Below, piece by piece: positions 54,504 through 63,367 of a stretch of DNA of 64,000 bases; positions within the stretch are counted from its first letter, which is position 1; each line of letters begins with the position of its first letter. Under the pieces are notes generated by a model. It saw only the letters and a list, made by a program, of their open reading frames with translations. It made no database searches and was not told the origin of the DNA. The stretch covers positions 1 through 64,000 of the forward strand of contig JAUVDV010000006.1 in the NCBI GenBank assembly GCA_030595125.1. The letters are read 5' to 3'. Position numbers and translations under genes: made by a program. The DNA comes from Deltaproteobacteria bacterium. Its GTDB lineage: Bacteria > Myxococcota_A > Polyangia > JAAYKL01.

Positions 54504-56633
54504 TCAACCAAACAGCATCATACCAATAGAGATCACCGAGAACGGCCGTTGAGGGCGTGTCGTGTCATGTCCGATTAACTCCGAGCAACCGCACGAGTTG
54601 GATTTCTTTGGGGACTCGTCAAGGCCACCGTCAGGGTCAGTGTCGGAATCCGAGTCGGTGTCGGAATCCGAATCGATGTCTACATCTGCATCGGGACCGA
54701 TTCCTCCGAGTTCATGCGCCCCGAGATCCGGACCATTGTCCACGTAGTTATCGTTGACGCCCGGGATCGGAATACCAACATCGATAGCGGGGCTTGTCTC
54801 TTCGAGGGAGTAGTTGCTACCCGGACCATCCACAAAGAGCGGATCGGCTGAGACACAGTTTTCGCACTGACCTTCGGCGTTGAAGTAATCCAAAACAGTA
54901 TCGTAATTTGATCCCTGGTAGTAAACGAGACGATCCCCGCTCGAGAACAAAAGATCGTAGTCATGAAAGAAGGGATCGGCGCCGGAGTTCACATAGTAAA
55001 AAGCATGGTCTGTTCCCACCCAGATGTTGTTCAACAAGTGAACGTTCGACCAATCAGAATCGTCGGTGACGCCGAACGCCGCTTGATCGACCTCGTAGGT
55101 CACGCCAGTATTGTGATACGCGAATATGTCGCCCGAGGGCCGTGGATCCGCGACATTAAATTTCATCGAGCGAGTCATCCAATCCGAGCCGGCTCCCACG
55201 TTCTTGAGATCAACCATGAGGTTGCGGATAACGTAGGTTGGGCCTCCAACCGCCGGCGCAACCGAGACTCCCACCAGAGCATCTTCGAAACGGTTGAGCA
55301 TTATTCGAATATTTGAGCATTCCCCATCGGTCTCTATTCCATCGTCTCCCAGGTGAAAAAAAGTATTCGAGATCACGTCAGCATTGTTGGGGTGGTTCAT
55401 CAACTGATTGCCACATATGTTTATCCCGTCAAAAGAATCGTGGACAACATTGTCCATAAAGACGATGCCCTGACCGTCGTAGTCAGAGTCCACTGCGATG
55501 GCGCCGCTCTCCATCCCGCCCTGGGATTTCACGGCAGCCCACGGAAACTCTGCCAACCCTCTATCGGAGAACTCGTTGTTCATCACCGTGAGATCATCCA
55601 CGTTATTCTTGATCCAGACTCCTGGCATGACGTGTTCGAAAAGGTTTTCGACTATCCATACGTCATGGGATCCGTCGCGAACCATTATTCCCTCGGCGTA
55701 CTCCACGCCACCGAAAGATCGGATGGTCAACCCTCGAACGACAACATTGGGGGCACCCTCGATCCAGAACGCCCGGCCGAGAGAAGAGACCTCTATCACG
55801 TGTCCGGCCGGCGCAGCATCTCCCGGCAATCGAACATGGACCAGCGATCCGTCAAAGTAGAACCCACCATCGGTTCCCTCCGTCAGGCCGGCAAGATCGC
55901 TCAGGCTCTCGTACCGCCACATCCGAGTATCATCCACCGCAACGTATCTGGTCTGGGATACTGATGCTGAATATCTACCTCCGCCTTCGTCTGTCCACGC
56001 CGCCGGATCGAGGAGCGCAGGTTCAGCACCGCTCATAACAACCTCACCATCGCCTGCCGAACGAACTATTATCGGCGCGGCAGCTGTTCCACCGGCTCCG
56101 ATGTTGACCTCCTCGTGATAGGTGCCAGCGTGGATCAAAACAGCATCTCCCGGCAATGCAACTCCTACCGCATGTTGAACAGTCTCGAAGGGAGCTGTGT
56201 CGGTGCCGGTGTTTCCATCGTCTCCGTCGGGGGCCACGTGATATGTGTTTCCCGTCGACAGCGGAATGCTGCTTGTCCTGGTCTGGTCAGTGGCGGTAAG
56301 GGTGCCGTTTGTGACACCATCCGGATCGTCCAGGGTCACTCGAACCTCGTAAGAAGTGCTCTCGCTCAGAAAAAAAGCGCTGCCCACGAAGCGGTCCGAT
56401 CCCACTTCGGACAGATCGTGGACCTGGACAAAACCTGTACCGTTTATATCTATTTCCAGGGAGGCAGTTGCGTTCGAGTTTGCATCACCGGTGTACACCA
56501 CATCGACGCCCACGTTGTTAAAAGTCGAGTGAGTGGCGATTGAAACTCCTTCTATGGCGTTCTGCGCAGACGCGCTTGAACAACTGAAAACAACGATCAA
56601 ACCGGCATACATTGCAACGACATTGCGTCTCAT
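54504..56633 (-). CDS. Exported parallel beta-helix protein with degenerate C-terminal anchor
   Basis: 709 residues from ATG 56633 (an ATG at 56642 is also possible). Signal peptide MYAGLIVVFSCSSASA. An N-terminal Ig-like part is followed by HVAPDGDDGNTGTDTAPFETVQHAV, the usual entry to right-handed beta-helix proteins, and then many NN/I-V repeats to about residue 620. A Ser-Asp/Thr-Asp stalk follows, then SNSCGCSELIG...RPFSVISIGMMLFG. The Cys-Gly-Cys before a short hydrophobic end recalls MYXO-CTERM signals but the helix is cut short and has no Arg cluster. It lies between topA and trmFO; its stop is 4 bp before trmFO. Confidence 0.82.
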   Translation of the reverse strand: MRRNVVAMYAGLIVVFSCSSASAQNAIEGVSIATHSTFNNVGVDVVYTGDANSNATASLEIDINGTGFVQVHDLSEVGSDRFVGSAFFLSESTSYEVRVTLDDPDGVTNGTLTATDQTRTSSIPLSTGNTYHVAPDGDDGNTGTDTAPFETVQHAVGVALPGDAVLIHAGTYHEEVNIGAGGTAAAPIIVRSAGDGEVVMSGAEPALLDPAAWTDEGGGRYSASVSQTRYVAVDDTRMWRYESLSDLAGLTEGTDGGFYFDGSLVHVRLPGDAAPAGHVIEVSSLGRAFWIEGAPNVVVRGLTIRSFGGVEYAEGIMVRDGSHDVWIVENLFEHVMPGVWIKNNVDDLTVMNNEFSDRGLAEFPWAAVKSQGGMESGAIAVDSDYDGQGIVFMDNVVHDSFDGINICGNQLMNHPNNADVISNTFFHLGDDGIETDGECSNIRIMLNRFEDALVGVSVAPAVGGPTYVIRNLMVDLKNVGAGSDWMTRSMKFNVADPRPSGDIFAYHNTGVTYEVDQAAFGVTDDSDWSNVHLLNNIWVGTDHAFYYVNSGADPFFHDYDLLFSSGDRLVYYQGSNYDTVLDYFNAEGQCENCVSADPLFVDGPGSNYSLEETSPAIDVGIPIPGVNDNYVDNGPDLGAHELGGIGPDADVDIDSDSDTDSDSDTDPDGGLDESPKKSNSCGCSELIGHDTTRPQRPFSVISIGMMLFG

Positions 56634-56732
56634 GGCATTCATCCTATTCGGTGAAGAACGGATTATACACAATTGCCATTCTGTTGTCCCATCTCGACAT
56701 TTGATACAGTGGAAAGTGAGGCGGGAACGAGC

Positions 56733-59000
56733 TTAAGACGGGGTTTCGGTCTTCTTGAATCCACAACCATCTGCAATGCACTTGAGTTCCCTGGCGCCCT
56801 TCCGACGGGCGGACACCACCAGGAACCCGGCCCCGCAGTTTGGACACTTATCCTTGATGGGAGTACCCCACACGACAAAATCGCAGGCGGTCTTCTTGTA
56901 CTCGCTGCACCCGTAGAAAACCCGTCCCTTGCGAGTGCGTCGCTCCACGAGCTCGCCGTTGCAGCCCTCCTTGGGACAGTCTATCCCCGTGGGCATGGAG
57001 CGGGTGGCCTTGCAATCCGGATATCCTGAACAGGCGAGAAAATCACCGAAACGCCCGCGCTTGCGCACCATTTGTTTGCCGCATTCGTCGCACTTGATGT
57101 CCACCGGCTCCGCCTGCACAGCACCCTTGGCGGACTCGAGTTCCCTGGTATTGCGACAATCGGGATAGCCCGAACAGGCGAGAAAACGCCCGTTTCGTCC
57201 CCACTTGATAACCATGGGCTTGCCGCAGCTATCGCACTTCTCGTCGGATTTCTCTGTCAAATCGCGCACGCCCTTCATCTCCCGTAGCGCATTTTGCACT
57301 TCGACCTTGAAGGGTTCGTAGAAATCCTTGAGCAGTTCGACCCAGTCCTGGGTTCCGTCCTCGATCCTGTCCAGCGATTCTTCCATGGATGCGGTGAAGT
57401 CGATATCGAGGATTCGCGGAAAATGAAGTACGAGACGCTCTGTCACTATCTCACCCAGCTCGGACGGGGAGAGCTTGCCCTCCTCCTTTTTCACGTACTT
57501 TCTGTCCTGGATGGTCGTGAGTATGGTGGCGTAGGTGGATGGACGACCGATTCCGCGCTCCTCGAGATCCCTGATGAGGGTTCCCTCGGTAAAGCGGGCG
57601 GGCGGCTGTGTGAACTTCTGCAGCGCCGTGACTCCTTCACCGGTCATTTTGAGGATATCGCCCTCATTGAGTTGTGGAAGCACCGTCGATTCGTCATCCG
57701 AGTCGGCGAATCCGTTCTTCCCGTTGGCGGGAGCAGGATCTCCTGTCACCTCGAGCCAACCCTTGAACTTCAGCACCGAACCCGACGCCCTGAGGCTGTG
57801 ATCGCCCGCGTCGATCTGTACGGATGTCCTGTCGTAAATGGCGGGCTTCATCTGACACGCCGTGAAACGCTCCCATACCACGCTATAGAGCTTGCGCTGA
57901 TCTGCGGTCAGGTACTTGCCCACCTCCTGCGGCACAAATCGTATCGAAGTGGGGCGAATAGCCTCATGGGCATCCTGGGCGCTCTTCCTGCTCTTGTATA
58001 CATTCGGCTTGGCCGGAACCGCCTTCGCGCCGAATTTATCGCCGATGAACTCCCTCGCCTCCGCGACCGAGTCAGCGGACAACCGCACCGAATCGGTCCT
58101 CATGTACGTGATGAGACCCACGCTGCCCTCGGAGCCCAGGTCCACTCCCTCGTAGAGCTGTTGCGCTACCATCATGGTGCGCTTCGCGGTGAATCGGAAT
58201 CTCCTGGCCATCTCCTGCTGCAGACGGCTTGTAATGAAGGGTGGAAGCGCGGCCCGGCGTCTCTCCTTGCGATCGATCTTTGCAACCGTGAAACTGGCCT
58301 CGCGAAGATCATCTGTGATTCCTGTGGCTGTCTTCTCGTCCCCGACGTTGACCTTTTTGCCGTGACTACCGTAATACGCGGCGTTGAACAGCGGTGGCTT
58401 ATCGCCCTCAACCTGAACCCCGATCTTCCAGTACTCTCGAGGTTTAAAAGCGTTGATCTCGCTTTCCCTGTCCACGACCAGCCTCAGGGCAACAGACTGA
58501 ACACGTCCCGCCGAAAGCCCCCGCCTGACCTTCTTCCACAGAATCGGAGAGATTTCGTAGCCAACCAATCTGTCCAGAATTCGGCGAGCCTGTTGCGACT
58601 CGAACCGCCTGCTGTTGATCGGCAGCGGGTTATTCAGACCCTCGGTGATCCCCTTCTTGGTTATCTCGTTGAACAGGATGCGGCGTATGCGGTCCTTGTC
58701 GATACCCAGTTCTTCGGCGATGTGCCACGCAATGGCCTCTCCTTCGCGATCCGGATCCAGCGCCAGATAGATATCCTGCGCCTGCTGCGCGGACTTGATC
58801 AGATCTCTCAGGACCTTTTTCTTGCCAGGAATGACCTGGTATTCGGGGGTGAAGCCGTCATCGACGGCCACTCCAATCTTTGACTTCGGCAGATCCTTCA
58901 CGTGGCCGAGCGAGGCCTTCACGGAGAACGAGTTTCCCAGGTACTTCCTGATGGTGCGCGCCTTGGCGGGTGATTCGACTATAACTAGAGATTTCGGCAT
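56733..59000 (-). CDS. topA: DNA topoisomerase I
   Basis: 755 residues from ATG 59000 (MPKSLVIVESPAKA is nearly universal; a GTG at 59012 is also in frame). Type IA: relaxes negative supercoils. Toprim SLGHVKDLPKS, active Tyr in LITYMRTDSVRLS, and four C-terminal zinc ribbons, the first at CDSCGKPMVIKW and the last at CPNCGAGFLV. dprA lies 21 bp upstream. Confidence 0.96.
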   Translation of the reverse strand: MPKSLVIVESPAKARTIRKYLGNSFSVKASLGHVKDLPKSKIGVAVDDGFTPEYQVIPGKKKVLRDLIKSAQQAQDIYLALDPDREGEAIAWHIAEELGIDKDRIRRILFNEITKKGITEGLNNPLPINSRRFESQQARRILDRLVGYEISPILWKKVRRGLSAGRVQSVALRLVVDRESEINAFKPREYWKIGVQVEGDKPPLFNAAYYGSHGKKVNVGDEKTATGITDDLREASFTVAKIDRKERRRAALPPFITSRLQQEMARRFRFTAKRTMMVAQQLYEGVDLGSEGSVGLITYMRTDSVRLSADSVAEAREFIGDKFGAKAVPAKPNVYKSRKSAQDAHEAIRPTSIRFVPQEVGKYLTADQRKLYSVVWERFTACQMKPAIYDRTSVQIDAGDHSLRASGSVLKFKGWLEVTGDPAPANGKNGFADSDDESTVLPQLNEGDILKMTGEGVTALQKFTQPPARFTEGTLIRDLEERGIGRPSTYATILTTIQDRKYVKKEEGKLSPSELGEIVTERLVLHFPRILDIDFTASMEESLDRIEDGTQDWVELLKDFYEPFKVEVQNALREMKGVRDLTEKSDEKCDSCGKPMVIKWGRNGRFLACSGYPDCRNTRELESAKGAVQAEPVDIKCDECGKQMVRKRGRFGDFLACSGYPDCKATRSMPTGIDCPKEGCNGELVERRTRKGRVFYGCSEYKKTACDFVVWGTPIKDKCPNCGAGFLVVSARRKGARELKCIADGCGFKKTETPS

Positions 59001-59021
59001 ACCTTGTACCACTCCTCCTGA

Positions 59022-59945
59022 CTAACCTGTGCTCCTTACGAAATACTTTCCACCCCGGTCCTCCACAAAGCCCGACAACTCCAGGCTCATGAGAGAGGCG
59101 CCGGTCTCCGATGCGCCCAACCCGATCGTCGATGCGACATCGTCGATGTGCATGGGTGTTTCTCCAAGGACATCGAACACCAGAGCCTCATTTTCGCTGA
59201 TTCCGGCCGGAACCGGAGCCTCTGACGCAGACTCCTTACCTCGCGAATTCATTTCGGGCAAGCTAAGTTGTCCGGACCTCGCGGATCCGTCCATCAGTCT
59301 CATTACGTCGGAGACATCCTCGATCAGGGCCGCTCCGTCGCGGATGAGCCCGTTGGCGCCTCGACTCTTTGACTCGTTCACCGACCCGGGAACCGCACCC
59401 ACCGGCACCTCGAGACCACGTGCGACCCGAGCGGTGATGAGCGCCCCGGAGCGTGCGGATGCCTGGATCACGATCACCGCGCAGGCCATGGCCGCAACCA
59501 GCCTGTTCCGCTTCGGAAAAGTCCAGCGGGTGGGCGGGGTGCCGGGCTCGAACTCGGAAATCAGAGCTCCTGATTGGGTTATTTCGCGAAATAGTTCCCG
59601 GTTGGAGGGCGGGTACATGTGATCGAAGCCCGATCCGATGATCGCCACGGTGGATCCGCCGGCCTCCAGCGCTCCACGATGGGCCGCCGTGTCAATCCCG
59701 GCAGCGCCCCCGGACAGCACTACCAGCCCCCTTGCGGTCAAGTCCGCGGCCAGATCCTCCGTATACCGGATCATCCCGCGATCGGCATCCCGGGAACCCA
59801 CCAGCGCCACCATGGGCGCCGAAGGGATCTGACCGATCACGAACAGACGCTCAGGCGTGTCGCCGAGCATCTCGAGGCGTTCGGGATACCCGGGAGCCCT
59901 GCGATCCAGCTCTACCATCTCGCCCGGTATTGGGGATTGGGACAA
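59022..59945 (-). CDS. dprA: DNA-processing protein DprA
   Basis: 307 residues from TTG 59945, with GGAGG 8 bp upstream; ATG 59918 is the alternative. It loads RecA on incoming ssDNA. The Rossmann core shows VALVGSRDAD, VVLSGGAAGIDTAAHRGAL, FPKRNRLVAAMA and ARSGALITARVARG. A C-terminal winged-helix (DML1-like) part follows. Confidence 0.92.
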   Translation of the reverse strand: MSQSPIPGEMVELDRRAPGYPERLEMLGDTPERLFVIGQIPSAPMVALVGSRDADRGMIRYTEDLAADLTARGLVVLSGGAAGIDTAAHRGALEAGGSTVAIIGSGFDHMYPPSNRELFREITQSGALISEFEPGTPPTRWTFPKRNRLVAAMACAVIVIQASARSGALITARVARGLEVPVGAVPGSVNESKSRGANGLIRDGAALIEDVSDVMRLMDGSARSGQLSLPEMNSRGKESASEAPVPAGISENEALVFDVLGETPMHIDDVASTIGLGASETGASLMSLELSGFVEDRGGKYFVRSTG

Positions 59946-59988
59946 CGTATCGGCCTCCGGTCCTGTTTCATGCTGTTGAAAGACCAGA

Positions 59989-60018
59989 GTAATAGAGAGG
60001 GTACCTACCCATCGTCAA
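59989..60018 (-). promoter_or_regulatory. Promoter of the dprA-topA operon
   Basis: TTGACG (60018-60013) and TATTAC (59994-59989) are 18 bp apart on the minus strand, about 45 bp before the dprA start. Confidence 0.45.
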
Positions 60019-60052
60019 GTTTGTTTTGGGAAAAAAGGAAATCGGATGCGTG

Positions 60053-61201
60053 TTAGTAGCCCTTCACCATCTCAACCTGAACCCCGACCATCAATTCCTT
60101 GACCGTTGCGGTGACGACGCAGGTTGACGTGTTGGGCCTCGCCTCGATAACTCGCATCTCCGAGAGCACCTCGAAAGGATAACCCTCGTTGTCGTCTTCT
60201 TCGTCCAGGCTCTTGCGATAGTTGTCACGTTTCTCCACCACGAAAAACCTGTTGCCGACCTTGACTCCCTGCTCCGAGCCCTTGTCGACAAAGACGATAC
60301 TCTGAGCCGCGGCGATGATGCCCGGATCTAGAAATGCGATCACGAATCCCTTGAGTTCCTGTTGGTTCACCGCGGGCGACACGAGATCGAACCGTCTGTG
60401 AACCGGCCCGACCATGGAGCCCCGCTCGATGGGCCGAAACGATTCGTCTATGACCACCTTGGCGAGATCCTTGTTCCTGTCGTACTGCGTTACCCGGACC
60501 ACTCCGAGGATCTCCACCAGCTTGCCCATCTCCGATCCGGGATCCTCGACGGAATCGATCTCTCTGAGAACCTCGAAGATGGAAAACTCGTCGCCCGCCC
60601 GTATCTCCCTGGCGTCCGGGAACTGGACATAGGCCTCGTCGTACTGGGACAGCATCATCATCTCTTTCCGGGAGCCGATCAGGGTTCCGGACTGCTTGAG
60701 GGTCTCCGTGTCCACAAACCCCCGATTCCTCACCAGGATAGCCTTTGGCCTGGACTGAGCCACGGCGGCCGCCGGAGCGGACGACATCGAAATTGCGGCG
60801 GGGACAGCCCTCGGAGGCACAAGCCAGAGAGTATCGCCGGGATAGATCCAGTGGGGGTTGGTGATCTTGTTGTTGTACGACCATATTCGCGGCCACACGT
60901 ATGGATCGGAGAAAAACCTCGTACAAATATCCCAGAGGGTGTCGCCTTCTCTGACGTTGTACGTTTCCGTCTGCGGATTCACGCTACGGTCCGACACCCT
61001 CTCGCCACTCTCGGAGATGACCACGGAAACCCCGTCGCGGGCTGCCCGGGACAGCATTGACGGTCCCCCTTGCTGCGCGTGGATGTTCAACCCGGGTTTG
61101 ATGTCGGATTGATAATCATCCTGAGCAGACGCCGGTGCGGCGTACGAAACAACTCCAAACAAAATCAGCGCGACCCAGATCATTTTTTTCATGAGGATCA
61201 T
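60053..61201 (-). CDS. LysM-domain envelope protein
   Basis: 382 residues from ATG 61201 (AAGGTGAT upstream); GTG 61210 overlaps the preceding stop as GTGA. Signal peptide MIWVALILFGVVSYAAPASA. LysM domain about 85-135: YNVREGDTLWDICTRFFSDPYVWPRIW to WIYPGDTLWLVP. The C-terminal 230 residues have no family I know. It probably binds peptidoglycan and acts with the CpoB-like lipoprotein encoded just upstream. Confidence 0.85.
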   Translation of the reverse strand: MILMKKMIWVALILFGVVSYAAPASAQDDYQSDIKPGLNIHAQQGGPSMLSRAARDGVSVVISESGERVSDRSVNPQTETYNVREGDTLWDICTRFFSDPYVWPRIWSYNNKITNPHWIYPGDTLWLVPPRAVPAAISMSSAPAAAVAQSRPKAILVRNRGFVDTETLKQSGTLIGSRKEMMMLSQYDEAYVQFPDAREIRAGDEFSIFEVLREIDSVEDPGSEMGKLVEILGVVRVTQYDRNKDLAKVVIDESFRPIERGSMVGPVHRRFDLVSPAVNQQELKGFVIAFLDPGIIAAAQSIVFVDKGSEQGVKVGNRFFVVEKRDNYRKSLDEEDDNEGYPFEVLSEMRVIEARPNTSTCVVTATVKELMVGVQVEMVKGY

Positions 61202-61206
61202 GTCTA

Positions 61207-62145
61207 TCACCTTTTCACTGATGTCGGCAGCAAACTCATCGAGGCACCCTTATCCTCCCGAATCGCAGCAACACGCAGGCTCGCCTTTCGAGCCGCTTGT
61301 GTCCCGGGATGCATTTCAACTACCTTGAAATAGTACTCACCGGCCCTCTGACGATCATGGAGCTTGTCGTAAATGAAACCAATTCGATACAGGGTGGACG
61401 GGGTCTTCTCTGATCGCGGATATCGCCTCAGCAGGCGCTCGTACTCTCCGATGGCCTTCAACATCTTCCCCTGACTGAAGAAACATTCGCCCTTCCAGTA
61501 CATGGCGTTGTCCGCGTATTCATGGCTCGGGTATTCCTTGACGAACCCGGAGAACACCTCCAGGGCAACCGTGAAGTCCTTGTTGGAGTAGGCGCGATAA
61601 GCTTTTTGAAAATCGTTCATTGGCCTCGGAGCGGTGTTTCCTCCGCCGTCGGCATCCACCACTCCAAGATTGTCACCTCCGGCGATCAGGGAAGGAACGG
61701 CGGGACCACCGGAAGGATACGATGTTCCAGAGCCTCCCGACGCGCGTCTTTCACCAACGATGGTGAGCACGGGTCGCTTTTTACCATCGTCTTTTTTTCG
61801 GACCTCCTGATCTTTCCAGATAATTTCCTCGGCCGCCGTCGGCTCGGGCTGCGCTTTCGGTTTAGTGGTCAGTGTCACGACCCGAAGCCGTTTCTCGTCC
61901 TCGTCAGACCGACACTTCTCGATCTGTTTCTCCAGAAGCAGCACCTTGTCGTCCAGAGAAACATTCCTCGCGGTCAGATTGGCCCTGCTGGCCCTGGCCA
62001 TCAACAGCTCCCGATTGAGGTCGTCGATTGTCTTTGTCAGGGCTTCCTTGCCGTTCGAACACCCCGAAGACACGACCATGAGCAGACTCACGGCGATGAA
62101 TGTGAATTGGTGGATAGGTCCGATACATACTTTTATTGCATTCAT
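61207..62145 (-). CDS. CpoB/YbgF-like TPR lipoprotein
   Basis: 312 residues from ATG 62145 after GAGGTGA. The lipobox is VSSGC. A coiled-coil (SLDDKVLLLEKQIEKC), a Pro/Gly-rich linker and three TPR units (FQKAYRAYSNKDFTVAL onward) follow. This layout suits CpoB, which links Tol-Pal to septal wall synthesis; no tol-pal genes lie in the window, so the name is provisional. Confidence 0.75.
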   Translation of the reverse strand: MNAIKVCIGPIHQFTFIAVSLLMVVSSGCSNGKEALTKTIDDLNRELLMARASRANLTARNVSLDDKVLLLEKQIEKCRSDEDEKRLRVVTLTTKPKAQPEPTAAEEIIWKDQEVRKKDDGKKRPVLTIVGERRASGGSGTSYPSGGPAVPSLIAGGDNLGVVDADGGGNTAPRPMNDFQKAYRAYSNKDFTVALEVFSGFVKEYPSHEYADNAMYWKGECFFSQGKMLKAIGEYERLLRRYPRSEKTPSTLYRIGFIYDKLHDRQRAGEYYFKVVEMHPGTQAARKASLRVAAIREDKGASMSLLPTSVKR

Positions 62146-62186
62146 CCGGTTCACCTCTGGGAACACAAAACGGGTGCTCCAAAAAC

Positions 62187-62216
62187 ATTGTAGGTGTTTA
62201 TACTACACGCAGTCAA
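62187..62216 (-). promoter_or_regulatory. Promoter of the CpoB-like/LysM operon
   Basis: TTGACT (62216-62211) and TACAAT (62192-62187) are 18 bp apart on the minus strand, 42 bp before the CpoB-like ATG. Confidence 0.55.
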
Positions 62217-62271
62217 AAAAACGGCCTGACCCGGGAGACCGACCACTGGAACACATGTTAAAAGGAAGGGG

Positions 62272-62520
62272 ATGTCTACTACCCCAAGATCCATGATCAT
62301 GCGATCCGTCAAGGTCGGACGGGAGCATATCGGCTACCTCAAATGGCTTCTGGAATCCCACGACGGCATGGCCACACCCACGACAAGAGAGGGCGTGGAC
62401 GATGTGGTCGACCTGATGGTTGCGCCGGATTTCGTGGAGGAGCTGGACGAACTCCTCGACGCCATCTCCCTTGAAATCGGTCTGACCCGGGTGCCCTTGC
62501 CCCCGAAGCCTCCTTTGTAA
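62272..62520 (+). CDS. DUF4911-family small protein
   Basis: 82 residues after GGAAGGGG. RSVKVGREHIGYLKWLLESHDG, then VDLMVAPDFVEELDELLDAI fits the DUF4911 family found in Deltaproteobacteria; function unknown. The PLC-like gene starts 4 bp after its stop. Confidence 0.75.
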   Translation: MSTTPRSMIMRSVKVGREHIGYLKWLLESHDGMATPTTREGVDDVVDLMVAPDFVEELDELLDAISLEIGLTRVPLPPKPPL

Positions 62521-62524
62521 AGCA

Positions 62525-63367
62525 ATGGCGGGGACTCTGCTCCATATTACCCTGGCCGACGCAGCCCTTCGCAGGATCGACGATGGGGCCGGGATCCTGG
62601 ATAACCGTGACGATTTTCACCTCGGTGCCGTACTCGTAGATCTCCCATACTACGACAAACTCTGGCTCACCGGGCTAAAGATGCTGGCGAAACAACCACT
62701 CAGTTTCAACCCGTGGGGCACGCTCGTTCACCAGAGATCTCCGAGTGGACTGTGCCTGGCCCTCCTCGACCGGGCGAAAACACCGGGAAGACGCGCCGTG
62801 GCCTCAGGGGCGCTGACCCACCAGGCGGTAGACCTGGTCTTTCACCCGGAGATCCTGAAGCGAGTACTGATCGACGCCGGCGGAACAACCGATCCGGATA
62901 CGGTTCACAAACGTATAGAAGATCAAATGGATCTTCACTGTCATTACCATCTCAAATCTCACAGCGGAATGGGAACCCCATACTGCCGCCGATCTCTATG
63001 GCTGCGCCCGTCTGCAGGGTGGGAGGACATTGTCAAGGACGCCTTTTTTGAAGTCCACGGATCGACGCCTGCGGCCTGGAAACTCCGTTCCTGGCTGAGG
63101 AACCTCGCGCTCTTCGGAGTGAGTAGCTCCACGGGTCTCGTACCGTGGGTCAAAACCTTGCCCGCAGACGATCCCCGATTGCTGGAGTTATCCGTGGAGC
63201 TGGCCGACCGGGCGATATCGCTTTGCGTGGAGTATATCCAGGCGGGAATAGCCTACATGAACGGTGAGATCGACTCGAAGGTCTTCATGAAAAAAGTCCC
63301 CGACCTCTCCATGATCGACGGAACCCCGGCAAAGCCAGCGGTTAACCACCTTGAGGGGCCGCGATGA
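62525..63367 (+). CDS. Zinc-dependent phospholipase C-like protein (PF00882-like)
   Basis: 280 residues. His/Asp-rich helical protein: LLHITLADAALR, FHLGAVLVDLPYYD, GALTHQAVDLVFHP and MDLHCHYH supply likely metal ligands in the order expected for the zinc-dependent PLC/P1-nuclease-like fold. No signal peptide, so a cytoplasmic role is likely. Enzyme activity is not shown. Confidence 0.78.
   Translation: MAGTLLHITLADAALRRIDDGAGILDNRDDFHLGAVLVDLPYYDKLWLTGLKMLAKQPLSFNPWGTLVHQRSPSGLCLALLDRAKTPGRRAVASGALTHQAVDLVFHPEILKRVLIDAGGTTDPDTVHKRIEDQMDLHCHYHLKSHSGMGTPYCRRSLWLRPSAGWEDIVKDAFFEVHGSTPAAWKLRSWLRNLALFGVSSSTGLVPWVKTLPADDPRLLELSVELADRAISLCVEYIQAGIAYMNGEIDSKVFMKKVPDLSMIDGTPAKPAVNHLEGPR

Noticed and set aside
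53282-54529. Long plus-strand frame (415 codons) opposite trmFO
   Set aside because: Shadow of trmFO in GC-rich coding sequence; no SD or recognisable domain.
57294-58883. Long plus-strand frame (529 codons) opposite topA
   Set aside because: Antisense shadow of topA, which has full family motifs and zinc ribbons.
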